A stretch of DNA of 64,000 nucleotides from Rhizobium sp. BK196. GTDB lineage: Bacteria > Pseudomonadota > Alphaproteobacteria > Rhizobiales > Rhizobiaceae. A program made the position numbers and the translations under genes. How positions within the stretch are numbered: the stretch's first letter is position 1; every line of letters starts with the position of its first letter. The stretch lies in assembly GCF_014193255.1 (NCBI RefSeq), contig NZ_JACHZB010000002.1:806001-870000 (forward strand), read 5' to 3'. Below are positions 1 through 9,434 of the stretch, in pieces. A model generated the notes under the pieces. The model was not told where the DNA came from, did no database searches, and was given only the letters and a program-made list of their open reading frames with translations.

Positions 1-2
1 AG

Positions 3-770
3 TCCGGCTGCGGCAAATCAACGACCGGGCGTGCGATCATGCGCTTGATCGATGCTCAGAGCGGTTCCGTCATCGCCGACGGCAAGGATGTGCTGGCGCT
101 CGATAAGGCGGGCATGCGCGAGGTCCGCAAGACCGTGCAGATGATCTTCCAGGATCCATTTGCCAGCCTCAATCCGCGCATTCGCGTCGGCGACGCCATT
201 GCCGAGCCTTATCTGGAACATAGAATGGGAACGGCAAAGCAGGCAAAGGAACGCGTCTCAGACCTCCTCATCAAAGTCGGCCTGACGCCCGACATGGCCT
301 CACGCTTCCCGCATGAATTTTCCGGCGGTCAGCGCCAGCGCATCTGTATTGCGCGTGCGCTTGCATTGGAACCCAAGGTCATCGTAGCAGATGAAAGCGT
401 GTCGGCTCTCGACGTGTCGATCAAGGCGCAGGTCATCAATCTGATGCTGGACTTGCAGCAGAGCCTCAACCTTGCGTTCTTGTTTATTTCTCACGACATG
501 GCCGTCGTCGAGCGTGTCAGCCATCGCGTTGCCGTCATGTATCTAGGCGAAATCGTCGAAATCGGCCCGCGCGCTGCCGTCTTCGGCGACCCGCAGCATG
601 CCTACACCAGGAAGCTGATGTCAGCCGTCCCCGTTCCCGATCCCGAGCGACGCCGCGAGAAGCGGGCTGTCGCCAACGACGAGATCAAGAGCCCAATCCG
701 GCCCGTCGATTACAAGATCAAGCCCCTTGAGTATCGCGAGGTATCGCCGGGCCATCTGGTCGCAGTCTGA
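3..770 (+). CDS. Oligopeptide/dipeptide ABC transporter ATP-binding protein (5' truncated)
   Basis: The gene enters from the left edge already in frame, so only its C-terminal part is present. The first residues are the Walker A motif SGCGKST. They are followed by a Q-loop (QMIFQDPFASLNP), the signature FSGGQRQR, a Walker B region ending VADESVSALD, and the switch histidine in FISHDMAVV. The tail after about residue 215 has the form of the oligopeptide-transporter C-terminal extension (YTRKLMSAVPVPDP). This is the DppF/OppF type of ATPase, which powers import of peptides or peptide-like solutes at the inner membrane. The permease and binding-protein genes presumably lie outside the window, so the substrate cannot be named. 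An ATG at 39 falls inside the Walker A region and is not a real start. Confidence 0.93.
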   Translation, partial: SGCGKSTTGRAIMRLIDAQSGSVIADGKDVLALDKAGMREVRKTVQMIFQDPFASLNPRIRVGDAIAEPYLEHRMGTAKQAKERVSDLLIKVGLTPDMASRFPHEFSGGQRQRICIARALALEPKVIVADESVSALDVSIKAQVINLMLDLQQSLNLAFLFISHDMAVVERVSHRVAVMYLGEIVEIGPRAAVFGDPQHAYTRKLMSAVPVPDPERRREKRAVANDEIKSPIRPVDYKIKPLEYREVSPGHLVAV

Positions 771-838
771 TGACGCCGGCCAACCGTGGCTGTTGGCTTT
801 CGCTGCCACGAACTGCAAACTGTCGGCGCTAGGAACAC

Positions 839-1036
839 TCAGTGCTTCGTATCGTCGGCTCGAAGCTGGTCGATCGCGTCAAGCGCTTCGTCTGCCGTCC
901 AACCGGCGCGCAATGCCGCAGCAACGAGCCGAACCTCCGCCTCCATTTCAAGCCTTAGATACAGTCCCTCAAGGGCCTCTTTGGCCGTAACCACGTGATC
1001 GTCATGCGGCACAACTTCAGCAATCCGTGCGGTCAT
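839..1036 (-). CDS. Small conserved-looking hypothetical protein, 65 aa
   Basis: I do not recognise the family. The start is set at 1036 because an AAGGA sequence lies about 8 bases before this ATG; a longer reading back to 1153 lacks such a signal. The product is short, acidic and probably helical, with the central stretch AKEALEGLYLRLEMEAEVRLV followed by a segment ending TADEALDAIDQLRADD. No membrane segment or signal peptide is visible. It faces the adjacent cyclase gene divergently across about 225 bp. No function is proposed. Confidence 0.55.
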   Translation of the reverse strand: MTARIAEVVPHDDHVVTAKEALEGLYLRLEMEAEVRLVAAALRAGWTADEALDAIDQLRADDTKH

Positions 1037-1261
1037 AGACACATTCCTTTTCTTCCTCGAAGTGGGGTTGTGCTTCTTGTTAGAGCGATAACAGGTTTTT
1101 GTGCGTCCCAGAGGGAAGATACGCAGCAGCGCCGGTTTTGTTCCATCGACCATTGCGAGCGTTGAAGATTTGCAACGGCGCTTATCTGCTGCTGCGATGG
1201 ACCGCGGACGAAATTGCGGTAGAACGACAGACCTCCATCAAATCCGGAGGCCGGAGGGACC

Positions 1262-2443
1262 GTGACAATGCCGCGATTGCAAGACCTGATAGACTGGATC
1301 ATTGCCGAAGGACTATCGGCGGATACCATTGAGACGCTTTTGCTGGGCGTCGCGGAACGACTGACGGAACTCGGATGTCCAATCCTTCGTGCATCGATCG
1401 CGATGCCGTCGATCGATCCTCTGCAGCGGGGGATTTCGGTTGCCTGGTATCGTTCTTCCGGTTTCTCGACAGAGGTTCAAGGGCATGATGAAGCGGGTCA
1501 GGAATTGTTCCGGCGCTCTCCCATCTCCTACCTCCTGGAAAACAATCAGCAATATGCGCGTTGGCGATTGCCGCCGGGACCGGATGCTCCGCCGATTCCA
1601 CTCTTGACCGAGCTGGCGGAACTCGGAGCTACCGATTATCTGATGAGGCTTGTTCCGTTCCCCGGCGATACGAGGTTGGCGGGCGTTAGTTTCTCAATCG
1701 CCGTTGATGATCCCGACGGCTTTTCGAACAGTCTGATTGCCGATCTGGAGAGGTTGGTGCCGGCGCTCTCACTCGCCTGTTGCCGCATCGCGACCACGCG
1801 GATTGCGAGGGATGTCCTGGCTGTCTATACGGGCACAAGGACCAGCGAACATATCCTCAGCGGTCATATCAGGCGCGGCGACGGTACGGCGGTTTATGCC
1901 GCGATCCTTCTTGCCGATCTCAAGAACTTCACGTCGCTCAATGAAAAGCATCAGCCCGAACGCATCGTCGCCTGGCTCAACGAGCACTTCGAAGCGATTG
2001 GCGCTCCGGTCGAACAGGAAGGCGGCGAGATCCTGAAGTTCATGGGCGACAGTCTGCTTGCCATCTTCCCTACCGACATCGACAACCCGGCTGAGGCGTG
2101 CTGGCGCGCGCTATCGGCGGCCCGAACTGCCGTGGATGCCAATGCCGATGTCAACCGCGGGCGAGCAGAAGCGGGAGAGCCGGAGCTTCTCGTTGACATC
2201 GTCCTGCATGTCGGCGAAGTGTTCTATGGGAACGTCGGCGCGGCCCGCCGCCTTGATTTCACTGCCATCGGCAGAGCGGTCAACGAGGCGGCACGCATGG
2301 AGAAGCTGGCCGACGATATCGGCCACAGCCTGCTGGCATCCGCCGATTTCGTCTTGCAGGCGCCAGGCCGTTTCGAGAAAGCCGGCATATTTCCGCTCAA
2401 AGGTGTTGCTCGTCCTGCCGCAATTTACGCCTGGCCGAATTGA
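1262..2443 (+). CDS. Class III adenylate cyclase with N-terminal sensor-like region
   Basis: The protein of 393 residues has a catalytic cyclase homology domain from about residue 205 to 390, making cAMP from ATP in the cytoplasm. Both metal-binding aspartates are visible (D219 in LLADLKNFT, D263 in FMGDSLLAIF). So are the purine-selecting lysine and aspartate (K259, D332) and the transition-state pair N341 and R345 in AVNEAAR. The K/D pair points to ATP rather than GTP. The first 200 residues match no domain I can name and are probably a sensor or regulatory region, an arrangement common in the many rhizobial cyclases. There is no membrane segment. A GTG at 1262 follows GGAGG closely; an ATG two codons later (1268) is an equally good start. 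Confidence 0.88.
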   Translation: MTMPRLQDLIDWIIAEGLSADTIETLLLGVAERLTELGCPILRASIAMPSIDPLQRGISVAWYRSSGFSTEVQGHDEAGQELFRRSPISYLLENNQQYARWRLPPGPDAPPIPLLTELAELGATDYLMRLVPFPGDTRLAGVSFSIAVDDPDGFSNSLIADLERLVPALSLACCRIATTRIARDVLAVYTGTRTSEHILSGHIRRGDGTAVYAAILLADLKNFTSLNEKHQPERIVAWLNEHFEAIGAPVEQEGGEILKFMGDSLLAIFPTDIDNPAEACWRALSAARTAVDANADVNRGRAEAGEPELLVDIVLHVGEVFYGNVGAARRLDFTAIGRAVNEAARMEKLADDIGHSLLASADFVLQAPGRFEKAGIFPLKGVARPAAIYAWPN

Positions 2444-2474
2444 TCATTGGGCCCGGCCATCCGATTCTGCGCGG

Positions 2475-2488
2475 CCGCCGGCCGGCGG
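2475..2488. repeat. GC-rich perfect palindrome between convergent genes
   Basis: A 14-base perfect palindrome, CCGCCGGCCGGCGG, lies between the convergent ends of the cyclase gene and the allophanate hydrolase gene. It could form a hairpin in either transcript and act as a transcript end or stabiliser. No T-run follows it, so it is not a canonical intrinsic terminator. Confidence 0.35.
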
Positions 2489-2600
2489 TCCATCATTATC
2501 GCGATCGGTGAAATGAATCGGTTGTGCATGTAGCGCGCTCGCGCGCGCCACCAGTCCATTCATCAGCAGCCGAAGTATGAATCTCACCGCCGCCTCCGGT

Positions 2601-4406
2601 TCAGACAACAGATATGCTGCGTATATAGCCTCGCCAGCCGCCAAGTGCCGTGATCTCTTCTGCGCCCTTTACAGCATGGGCTTCGCAGAGGAAGCACGAT
2701 ACGCTGGAGCCATCCTCCAGCGTGACCTTGCCGATGCCGAGCGGGGCAGGGATCTTGGCAACGAAACGGCCGAATCCATCAGGTGGCAGCGCCCAGACCT
2801 CAATCTCCACTCCATGCCCGTCATGCCCCGGTTCACGGAGGAGACCGGGCTTCTGCGGGATGGTATTCGGGAGCAGGAAGAGGCGATAATCGCCTGCAGT
2901 GCGGCACGTCCTTACCAACTTGCCGCCCAATGTCGTCAGCTCGTGATTGAGCGGCATGCCAGTCAGATGCGCGCCGACCACGGCGATGGCGACAGTATCG
3001 TCTGAGAGCGAAGCGACACGGCTCTGCTCGGGGATAGCCGCAGCGCGGTCGATGCCCATGCCGGCTGCGGCTGCGCGATGCAGCGCATCGGCAAGAGGGG
3101 CCAGCGCATCGTCGGTGAAAGCCGGCGCAATCAGCGTCACGCCACCGGGCAGACCATTAGTACCGAAGCCGGCGGGAACGGCGATGGCCGCGCAATCGAG
3201 CAGATTGACGAAGTTCGTGTAGCGGCCAAGCCGGCCGTTGAGCACGATCGGGTCGGCGAGCATATCTGCAACCTTATAAGTCGTCGGTGCTGTCGGCAGC
3301 AGCAGCAGATCGGCCTTTGCCCATTCGCCTTCGGTTTTGCGCCTGAGATCTTCGAGCTTGTAACGGCCATTGAAGGCTTCGACGGCAGTCTTGCCTTTCG
3401 CGCCTTCGATTATCTTGCGAACCGTGGGATCGAAATCGGCGGCATTACTCGACAGGAAATCTTCGACGGCTGCCAGACGCTCGGCAACCCATGGGCCGTC
3501 ATAGAGGAGAGAAGCCGCCTCACGGAAGGGCGCATAATCGAAGGGAACGATCGTCGCGCCGAGCTCTTCGGCCCGCTCGATTGCCTGATCGTAGAGTGCT
3601 TCGACATTGGCATCGCCGAAGAACTCGCGTTCCGCACCCGCGAGAACGCCGACGCGCAGGCCCGCGACCGGAAGGGAAGCCGGCTTGCCACGCCTGGAAA
3701 ACGCGTCGGCCGCATCGAAGCCCTCGGCAACCTTGCGGATTGAGACGCCGTCGCCGACAGTCGCGGCAAAGATGGTGATGCAGTCGACGCTCTTGCAGGC
3801 CGGTACGGCGCCGGTATTTGACAGCAGTCCTGGTGTCGGCTTGATGCCGACGAGATTGTTGAAAGCAGCCGGCACGCGGCCCGAACCGGCCGTATCCGTG
3901 CCGAGGGCGAAGGTGGCGAGGCCGGAGGCCACCGTCACCGCAGAACCGGAGCTTGAGCCGCCCGAAATATAGTCGGCATCGAAGACCGAGCGCGGCGCCC
4001 CGTAGGGTGAGCGCGTACCGTTGAGGCCGGTCGCGAACTGGTCGAGATTGGTCTTGCCGATCACGATCGCACCTGCCGCCCGCAGCCGTGCAACGACAGT
4101 TGCGTCCTTCCCGGGATTATAAGCGAAAGCCGGGCAGGCGGCTGTCGTCGGTAGTCCCGCCACGTCGATATTGTCTTTCACCGCGAAAGGAATACCCCAG
4201 AGCGGCAGGCTGTTCGGCTCGGGGGCACGTTCCATCAGAGATCGTGCTTCAGCCCGCAATGTATCCTCGGGCGTCGGCGTGATGAAGATTGCCGGATCCT
4301 TCGAGGCGGCACGACGCGCAATGACGGTCTCGATCACATCGAGCGGGCTTAGGCCGGCCTCATAGACTGCGCGAAGGCCTGTCAGATCAAGAATGGTCGG
4401 CAGCAT
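2601..4406 (-). CDS. atzF: Allophanate hydrolase
   Basis: This 601-residue amidase-signature enzyme hydrolyses allophanate to ammonium and CO2, the last step of guanidine or urea degradation through carboxylation. The Ser-cisSer-Lys catalytic triad is visible: K77 in FAVKDNID, the cis-serine near S151 in SGGSSSGSA, and the nucleophile S175 in TDTAGSGRVPA. The C-terminal domain after about residue 465 is the extra domain that distinguishes full-length AtzF from simple amidases. The gene starts three bases after the end of the upstream biotin carboxylase gene and is the last gene of the operon. It would receive allophanate made by the upstream carboxylase and deiminase. Confidence 0.95.
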   Translation of the reverse strand: MLPTILDLTGLRAVYEAGLSPLDVIETVIARRAASKDPAIFITPTPEDTLRAEARSLMERAPEPNSLPLWGIPFAVKDNIDVAGLPTTAACPAFAYNPGKDATVVARLRAAGAIVIGKTNLDQFATGLNGTRSPYGAPRSVFDADYISGGSSSGSAVTVASGLATFALGTDTAGSGRVPAAFNNLVGIKPTPGLLSNTGAVPACKSVDCITIFAATVGDGVSIRKVAEGFDAADAFSRRGKPASLPVAGLRVGVLAGAEREFFGDANVEALYDQAIERAEELGATIVPFDYAPFREAASLLYDGPWVAERLAAVEDFLSSNAADFDPTVRKIIEGAKGKTAVEAFNGRYKLEDLRRKTEGEWAKADLLLLPTAPTTYKVADMLADPIVLNGRLGRYTNFVNLLDCAAIAVPAGFGTNGLPGGVTLIAPAFTDDALAPLADALHRAAAAGMGIDRAAAIPEQSRVASLSDDTVAIAVVGAHLTGMPLNHELTTLGGKLVRTCRTAGDYRLFLLPNTIPQKPGLLREPGHDGHGVEIEVWALPPDGFGRFVAKIPAPLGIGKVTLEDGSSVSCFLCEAHAVKGAEEITALGGWRGYIRSISVV

Positions 4407-4409
4407 GGT

Positions 4410-7400
4410 TCAGCATTCCTCCAGAACAACAATGATATCGCCCGCTTTGACATTTCGTCCGGGGCCGGCACGCAGGTCACGAACGCGGCCCGGCGCATGT
4501 GCAGTGACGTTGATTTCCATTTTCATGGATTCGATGATGGCAAGTGTGTCGCCGGCCGCAACCGGTGCGCCCGGCTCGACCAGCAGTTTCCAGATATTGC
4601 CGGGCACGGCGCTGGCAACGCCGAAGCAGCCTTCAGGAATATCTCCGTCAGGGCTTTCACCGGCGCCTTCGTCGGTGACGAAGCTGTCGAGTCCTGCCTC
4701 CTTCCAGCGCTGGCGCTCAGCGTCGAAGGCCGCCTGTTGGCTTGCCTTGAAGGTTCCGATCGAGGCGGCACTGACCTGCAACTCCCTCTCATAAGCGGCA
4801 TAGGAGAATTCCGTTTCCTCGATCCTCACCGGATAGCCGCCATGCGGGAAGGCACTGCGCGCCTCCGTGAGCTCCTGGTGGCTGACGGGAAAGAAGCGGA
4901 TCTGATCGAAGAAGTTCAGCAGCCAGGGCTTGCCCCTGGCAAAGACCGGTGTCTGCCGCCAGGTGTTCCACACCTGGATGGTGCGGCCGAAAAGCTGATA
5001 ACCGCCGGGACCTTCCATGCCGTAGATGCACATATAGGCGCCACCGATGCCGACGGCGTTTTCCGGCGTCCATGTGCGAGCCGGGTTATATTTCGTCGTC
5101 ACCAGCCTATGGCGCGGATCGATCGGGGTCGCGACCGGAGCGCCGAGATAGACGTCACCGAGGCCGAGCACGAGATAGCTCGCATCGAAGACGACGTCGC
5201 GCACCGCCTGCTCATCCGCCAGCCCGTTGATACGGCGAATGAATTCGATATTGGACGGGCACCAGGGCGCATTCGGCCGCACGAGTTCCTGATACTTGCG
5301 CATGGCAAGTTCCGCATCCGGATCGTTCCAGGAAAGCGGCAGATGCACGATGCGGCTCGGTACTTTGACGTCCTGGACCGCCGGCAGGCTCGCCTCGATC
5401 TCGGCCAGTAGGCCAAGCAGGCGTTTACGGGTCAATGCCTTACCGTCATAGTGTATCTGCAGCGAGCGGATGCCGGGTGTGAGATCGATGATTCCGGGCA
5501 GGCGCGCCTGCGAGACGGCCTGCATCAAGAGATGCACCCTGAGCCGCAGGGCGAAATCCAGCGTCATCGGCCCATATTCCACCAGCAGATTGTCATCACC
5601 CTGGCGGCGGTAGACGACCGAGACTGGTCCGTCATTGCTCTTGCCGATAACAGGCGAGCCCGCTTCCTCCTTTGCCCGATGCACCGCTGGACCGGCAATC
5701 GGGTCTTCAGGACGTGCGACCGGATGGAATCGGATGCGATCACCCGGCTTGAACTGACCCATTTTCCATTGCTCGTCGCGAGCGATCACTGCCGGGCAGA
5801 CGAAGCCGCCGAGGCTCGGTCCGTCTGGCCCGAGGATGATCGGCATGTCGCCGGTGAAATCGATCGCGCCGATCGCATAGGCATTGTCATGCAGATTGGA
5901 GGGGTGAAGGCCGGCTTCGCCGCCATCGCTGCGCGCCCATTTCGGTGCGGGACCGATCAGGCGCACTCCCGTGCGGGCACTGTTGAAATGTATCTCGTAA
6001 TTCGTGGAAAATAGCGTCTCGATATCGCCTTCCTGGAAGAAATCAGGTGCGCCATGCGGACCATAGACGACACCGACGTCCCAATCGCGCGTCAGATGCG
6101 CCGGCTCTATCGCCGGCTTAGGCGGCTGGGCTGCGGCCTGACGGGCAAGATGCAACACATGGCCTGTCTTCAGCGCACCGGTAGCGTTGCCGCCGAACTG
6201 GCCAAGCCCGAAGGTGGCGCGTGAGCCGAGAACGACAGGAGCGGCAAACCCGCCTGCCACAGCAAGGTAGGCCCGCTGCCCCGGACCATCGATGCTGCCG
6301 ATCGAAAGGGTCTGGCCTGCACGAATGGTGGCCGGCGCATCATGGCGCAGTTTTACGCCATCGACACTCATCGCCATTCTGGCGCCGGCAAGTGCGACCA
6401 CCGTGTCCGTATAGAATTTCAGCACCGGGCCGGACACCGTCAGCTCCAGCGTCGTGACTGTATCATCATTGCCGACGAGACGATTGGCGTGGCGAAAGGA
6501 GCGTTCGTCCATCGGACCGCTCGGTGGTACGCCGACATGCCAGAGGCCAAGCCGGCCTGGCAGTTCCTGAATGGTCGATTGCGCGCCGGGTGCGATCACC
6601 TCGATCACATCGGGCACGAAGGAAAAGTCCCGCAACGCTGTCGTCACCATCTTGCCGCTGGCGAGAAGGTCTGAGCCGGCGATGGCGCGAAGATAATCCA
6701 GATTGGTCTCGATGCCTGATATCGACGTTCCCGAGAGTGCTGCCTTTAGCTTCTCGATTGCCGCCGGACGATCCTCGGCCGACACGATCAGCTTGGCGAG
6801 CATTGGATCATAGAAAGGCGTCACCTCTGTGCCGGTCTCGATCCAGCTGTCGACGCGTACATCTTCGGGAAAGACAACCTCCGTCAGTAGACCGGCGCTC
6901 GGGCGGAAGTCTGCATGCGGCATCTCGGCATAGACGCGCACTTCGATCGCTGCCCCCTCCGGCCGCAGCGCCTCTGTGCCCGAAAGCACGTCCTCGCCGG
7001 CGGCCTGGCGGATCATCCATTCGACCAGGTCGATGCCGAACACGGCTTCCGTAACAGGATGTTCGACCTGCAGGCGGGTGTTCACCTCAAGGAAATAGAA
7101 TTCCTCACGTCCGGGATCATAGATGAATTCGACGGTACCGGCGGATTCGTAGGAGACGGCCGAGCCGAGATCCGAGGCCGCCTTGTGCAGGCGGGCGCGG
7201 GTTGCAGCCGAAAGACCGGGGGCAGGGGTCTCCTCGACGACCTTCTGGTTCCGCCGCTGCAGCGAGCAATCGCGCTCACCGAGCGCAACGACCTTGCCTT
7301 TGCCATTGCCGAAGATCTGCACTTCAACATGCCGTGCCTTGGCCACGAAACGCTCGATGTAGACGCGCGCATCGCCAAAGCTTGCCCGCGCGGTCCGCTG

Positions 7401-7949
7401 CACGCTTTCGAACGATGCCTTCAGGCTTTCGGCGTCGGCGCAGAGCTGCATGCCGATGCCGCCGCCGCCGGCTGTGCTTTTAAGCATGACAGGATAGCCG
7501 ATCGTTTCGGCGGCAGCGAGCGCTTCATCGGCGCTTGAAAGTAAGGTGGTGCCGGGGAGCAGTGGCACGCCGTTCACCTTGGCAAGTTCGCGAGCGGTAT
7601 GTTTCAGGCCGAAGGCCGAGAGGTGTTCGGGACGGGGGCCAATGAAGGCGATGCCCTCGGCGGCAAGCCGTTCGGCAAAACCGATATTTTCCGACAGGAA
7701 GCCGTAGCCGGGATGAACGGCCTCGGCTCCAGTCGCCTTGCAGGCGGCGATGACGGCCTCGGCATTGAGATAGCTTTCGCTCGCCGGCGCCGGCCCAAGA
7801 CGGACGGCTTCATCCGCCATCAGCGTGGGCCTGGCGAAACGGTCGGCATCGGAATAGACGGCGACGGACGCAATCCCCATTCGTCGCAGTGTCTTGATGA
7901 CCCGAATGGCGATTTCGCCCCGGTTGGCAATCAGGACTTTCTTGAACAT
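4410..7949 (-). CDS. uca: Urea/guanidine carboxylase (biotin-dependent)
   Basis: This single chain of 1179 residues combines three parts. The N-terminal biotin carboxylase (about 1-450) begins MFKKVLIANRGEIAIRVI, with an ATP-grasp loop and the signature EVNTRLQVEHPVTE. A KipA/KipI-like carboxyltransferase (about 465-1060) follows, and a C-terminal biotinyl domain carries the biotin-accepting lysine K1143 in ESMKME. The enzyme carboxylates an amidine or amide using ATP and bicarbonate. Urea gives allophanate directly; guanidine gives carboxyguanidine, which needs a deiminase. The guanidine-I riboswitch upstream and the adjacent deiminase-type pair make guanidine the more likely physiological substrate. 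Gaps to the neighbouring genes are only 2-3 bases, so translation is probably coupled. Confidence 0.94.
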   Translation of the reverse strand: MFKKVLIANRGEIAIRVIKTLRRMGIASVAVYSDADRFARPTLMADEAVRLGPAPASESYLNAEAVIAACKATGAEAVHPGYGFLSENIGFAERLAAEGIAFIGPRPEHLSAFGLKHTARELAKVNGVPLLPGTTLLSSADEALAAAETIGYPVMLKSTAGGGGIGMQLCADAESLKASFESVQRTARASFGDARVYIERFVAKARHVEVQIFGNGKGKVVALGERDCSLQRRNQKVVEETPAPGLSAATRARLHKAASDLGSAVSYESAGTVEFIYDPGREEFYFLEVNTRLQVEHPVTEAVFGIDLVEWMIRQAAGEDVLSGTEALRPEGAAIEVRVYAEMPHADFRPSAGLLTEVVFPEDVRVDSWIETGTEVTPFYDPMLAKLIVSAEDRPAAIEKLKAALSGTSISGIETNLDYLRAIAGSDLLASGKMVTTALRDFSFVPDVIEVIAPGAQSTIQELPGRLGLWHVGVPPSGPMDERSFRHANRLVGNDDTVTTLELTVSGPVLKFYTDTVVALAGARMAMSVDGVKLRHDAPATIRAGQTLSIGSIDGPGQRAYLAVAGGFAAPVVLGSRATFGLGQFGGNATGALKTGHVLHLARQAAAQPPKPAIEPAHLTRDWDVGVVYGPHGAPDFFQEGDIETLFSTNYEIHFNSARTGVRLIGPAPKWARSDGGEAGLHPSNLHDNAYAIGAIDFTGDMPIILGPDGPSLGGFVCPAVIARDEQWKMGQFKPGDRIRFHPVARPEDPIAGPAVHRAKEEAGSPVIGKSNDGPVSVVYRRQGDDNLLVEYGPMTLDFALRLRVHLLMQAVSQARLPGIIDLTPGIRSLQIHYDGKALTRKRLLGLLAEIEASLPAVQDVKVPSRIVHLPLSWNDPDAELAMRKYQELVRPNAPWCPSNIEFIRRINGLADEQAVRDVVFDASYLVLGLGDVYLGAPVATPIDPRHRLVTTKYNPARTWTPENAVGIGGAYMCIYGMEGPGGYQLFGRTIQVWNTWRQTPVFARGKPWLLNFFDQIRFFPVSHQELTEARSAFPHGGYPVRIEETEFSYAAYERELQVSAASIGTFKASQQAAFDAERQRWKEAGLDSFVTDEGAGESPDGDIPEGCFGVASAVPGNIWKLLVEPGAPVAAGDTLAIIESMKMEINVTAHAPGRVRDLRAGPGRNVKAGDIIVVLEEC

Positions 7950-7951
7950 GA

Positions 7952-8602
7952 TCAGGCCTCGCCATCCCAGATCAGCACCAGGATCGGCGTCGGGTCGAAG
8001 CCATTACAAGGGTTGTTGATCTGCGGGCAGTTGGAGATGACGCAGAGGACGTCCATCTCGGCGACAAGTTCGACATGGTCGCCCGGTGCGGAAATGCCGT
8101 CCACGATGGTCATCTCGCCATTCGGCTTGATCGGCACGTTCATGAAGAAGTTGATGTTCGGCACGATATCGCGCTTGCTCATGCCGTGCTTGCTGACTTC
8201 GAGCACGAAATTGTCGCGGCAGGCGTGGAGATATTTGGTGCCATGCCCGAAGCGCACAGTATTGCTCTCGCAGGAGCAGGCGCCGGCGGACGTATCATGG
8301 CGGCCGCAGCTGTCGGCCGTCATGGTCAGCATGACATTGCCCTCGTTCGACATAATCTTCGTGCCGATGCCGATATAGGCGGCGCCCTGCATGCGCATTG
8401 TATCCTGATTGGAATAGCGCTCGGAGAAGTCATCGGCACGGTAAAACAGCGTGTCGATCGCCTGCTGGCCATAGCTGTCCTCGATGCGGATCGTCTGGCC
8501 CTTGCGCACGATGCCGGACCACGGGGCTTCTGCTGCAATGAGATGATCCTGGGCGGCATTCTGCAGGCTGCGAGCAGGGGAGGTCTGGATGAAATCGGAC
8601 AT
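7952..8602 (-). CDS. Urea carboxylase-associated protein 2 (probable carboxyguanidine deiminase subunit)
   Basis: The 216-residue protein belongs to the family long annotated as urea amidolyase-associated. Published biochemistry assigns the paired family members to a carboxyguanidine deiminase (CgdAB) that converts carboxyguanidine to allophanate and ammonia. A cysteine- and histidine-rich segment around residues 90-125 (SCGRHDTSAGACSCESN, then HACRDNF) is a likely metal site or part of the active site. It shares the fold and a C-terminal motif (EMDVLCVISNCPQ) with the protein encoded just upstream, consistent with a heteromer. The gap to that gene is about 10 bases and to the carboxylase gene 2 bases. 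The activity is inferred from family and context. Confidence 0.88.
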   Translation of the reverse strand: MSDFIQTSPARSLQNAAQDHLIAAEAPWSGIVRKGQTIRIEDSYGQQAIDTLFYRADDFSERYSNQDTMRMQGAAYIGIGTKIMSNEGNVMLTMTADSCGRHDTSAGACSCESNTVRFGHGTKYLHACRDNFVLEVSKHGMSKRDIVPNINFFMNVPIKPNGEMTIVDGISAPGDHVELVAEMDVLCVISNCPQINNPCNGFDPTPILVLIWDGEA

Positions 8603-8612
8603 CGGTCTCTCC

Positions 8613-9434
8613 TCAGGCCTGCATCAGGGCGTTGTTTTCGAAACCGCGCACAGCTTCGGCGGTTGCCGTGCGGCAAAGATCATCCTTGGTCGGAGCCGCC
8701 GCCTTGTAGCGGGTGATGACAACGGGCTTGGGCTGGTAGGCGGGATCAGGATCGAGCGGATGCGGGCAATTGGAGAAGCCGACCAGCATGTCCATCTCGG
8801 CGCGCAGTTCCACATAATCGCCACTATTGGAACGTTTCCCCTGCCAGGCGAAACCGCCGGCCTCGGCAAGGCGCACCGGCGCAAAGAGGTTGAGGATAGC
8901 AGGAATATCGCGACGGTCGAGGCCGAGCTTGACGGCAACGAGGATAAGGTTGTCCCGGGTGTTGCGGGTCTTTTCGTCGGGATATTTCGCCGCGTTCGAG
9001 GCTGCCGTCGAGCCTCCCGTCAGGCAGTCGTGTGCGCCGGAACTATCCTCAATCATCGAGAACATAACGCGGCCCATGTCGGAAAAAATCACACGTCCCT
9101 TGCCGAGCGCCGTCGTCCACTGAACCTTGGCCGTATCGACAAGGTTGATCCGCTCGCTCGTATCGGTGGCATTCCAGGCGACGAGCGCCACCGTTGAATT
9201 GCCCTCGGCCTGATCGACCCGGATCGCCTCGCCGCGCTGAAGTTTGGTGGACCAGTACCAGCCGCCGGGAATGGTTTCCTGATGGATGACCGCGGCGGCT
9301 TCGATCGCCGGCGCCGGCAGCGCGCTTGGGCCGGGCAAGGCCTTGGGCGCGAATTCCAGACCCTTCTTCTGATGCTCTTCGTAGCGCGCGCGATTGGCGG
9401 CGATCTCTTCGGGCGAGCGTCTCACATGCATCAT
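8613..9434 (-). CDS. Urea carboxylase-associated protein 1 (probable carboxyguanidine deiminase subunit)
   Basis: This 273-residue protein is the larger member of the associated pair. It has the matching core with SSGAHDCLTGG and a closing motif EMDMLVGFSNCPHPLDP, parallel to the motif of its partner, so the two genes look like an old duplication. Together they are expected to remove ammonia from carboxyguanidine, bridging the carboxylase and allophanate hydrolase. The start codon overlaps the stop of the ABC ATPase gene by four bases (ATGA at 9431-9434), which implies translational coupling between uptake and degradation. There is no signal peptide, so it is cytoplasmic. Confidence 0.88.
   Translation of the reverse strand: MMHVRRSPEEIAANRARYEEHQKKGLEFAPKALPGPSALPAPAIEAAAVIHQETIPGGWYWSTKLQRGEAIRVDQAEGNSTVALVAWNATDTSERINLVDTAKVQWTTALGKGRVIFSDMGRVMFSMIEDSSGAHDCLTGGSTAASNAAKYPDEKTRNTRDNLILVAVKLGLDRRDIPAILNLFAPVRLAEAGGFAWQGKRSNSGDYVELRAEMDMLVGFSNCPHPLDPDPAYQPKPVVITRYKAAAPTKDDLCRTATAEAVRGFENNALMQA

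Noticed and set aside
2444..2644. A 66-codon frame after allophanate hydrolase on the minus strand
   Set aside because: It begins with TTG inside the end of the allophanate hydrolase gene in another frame, lacks a ribosome-binding site and resembles no family.
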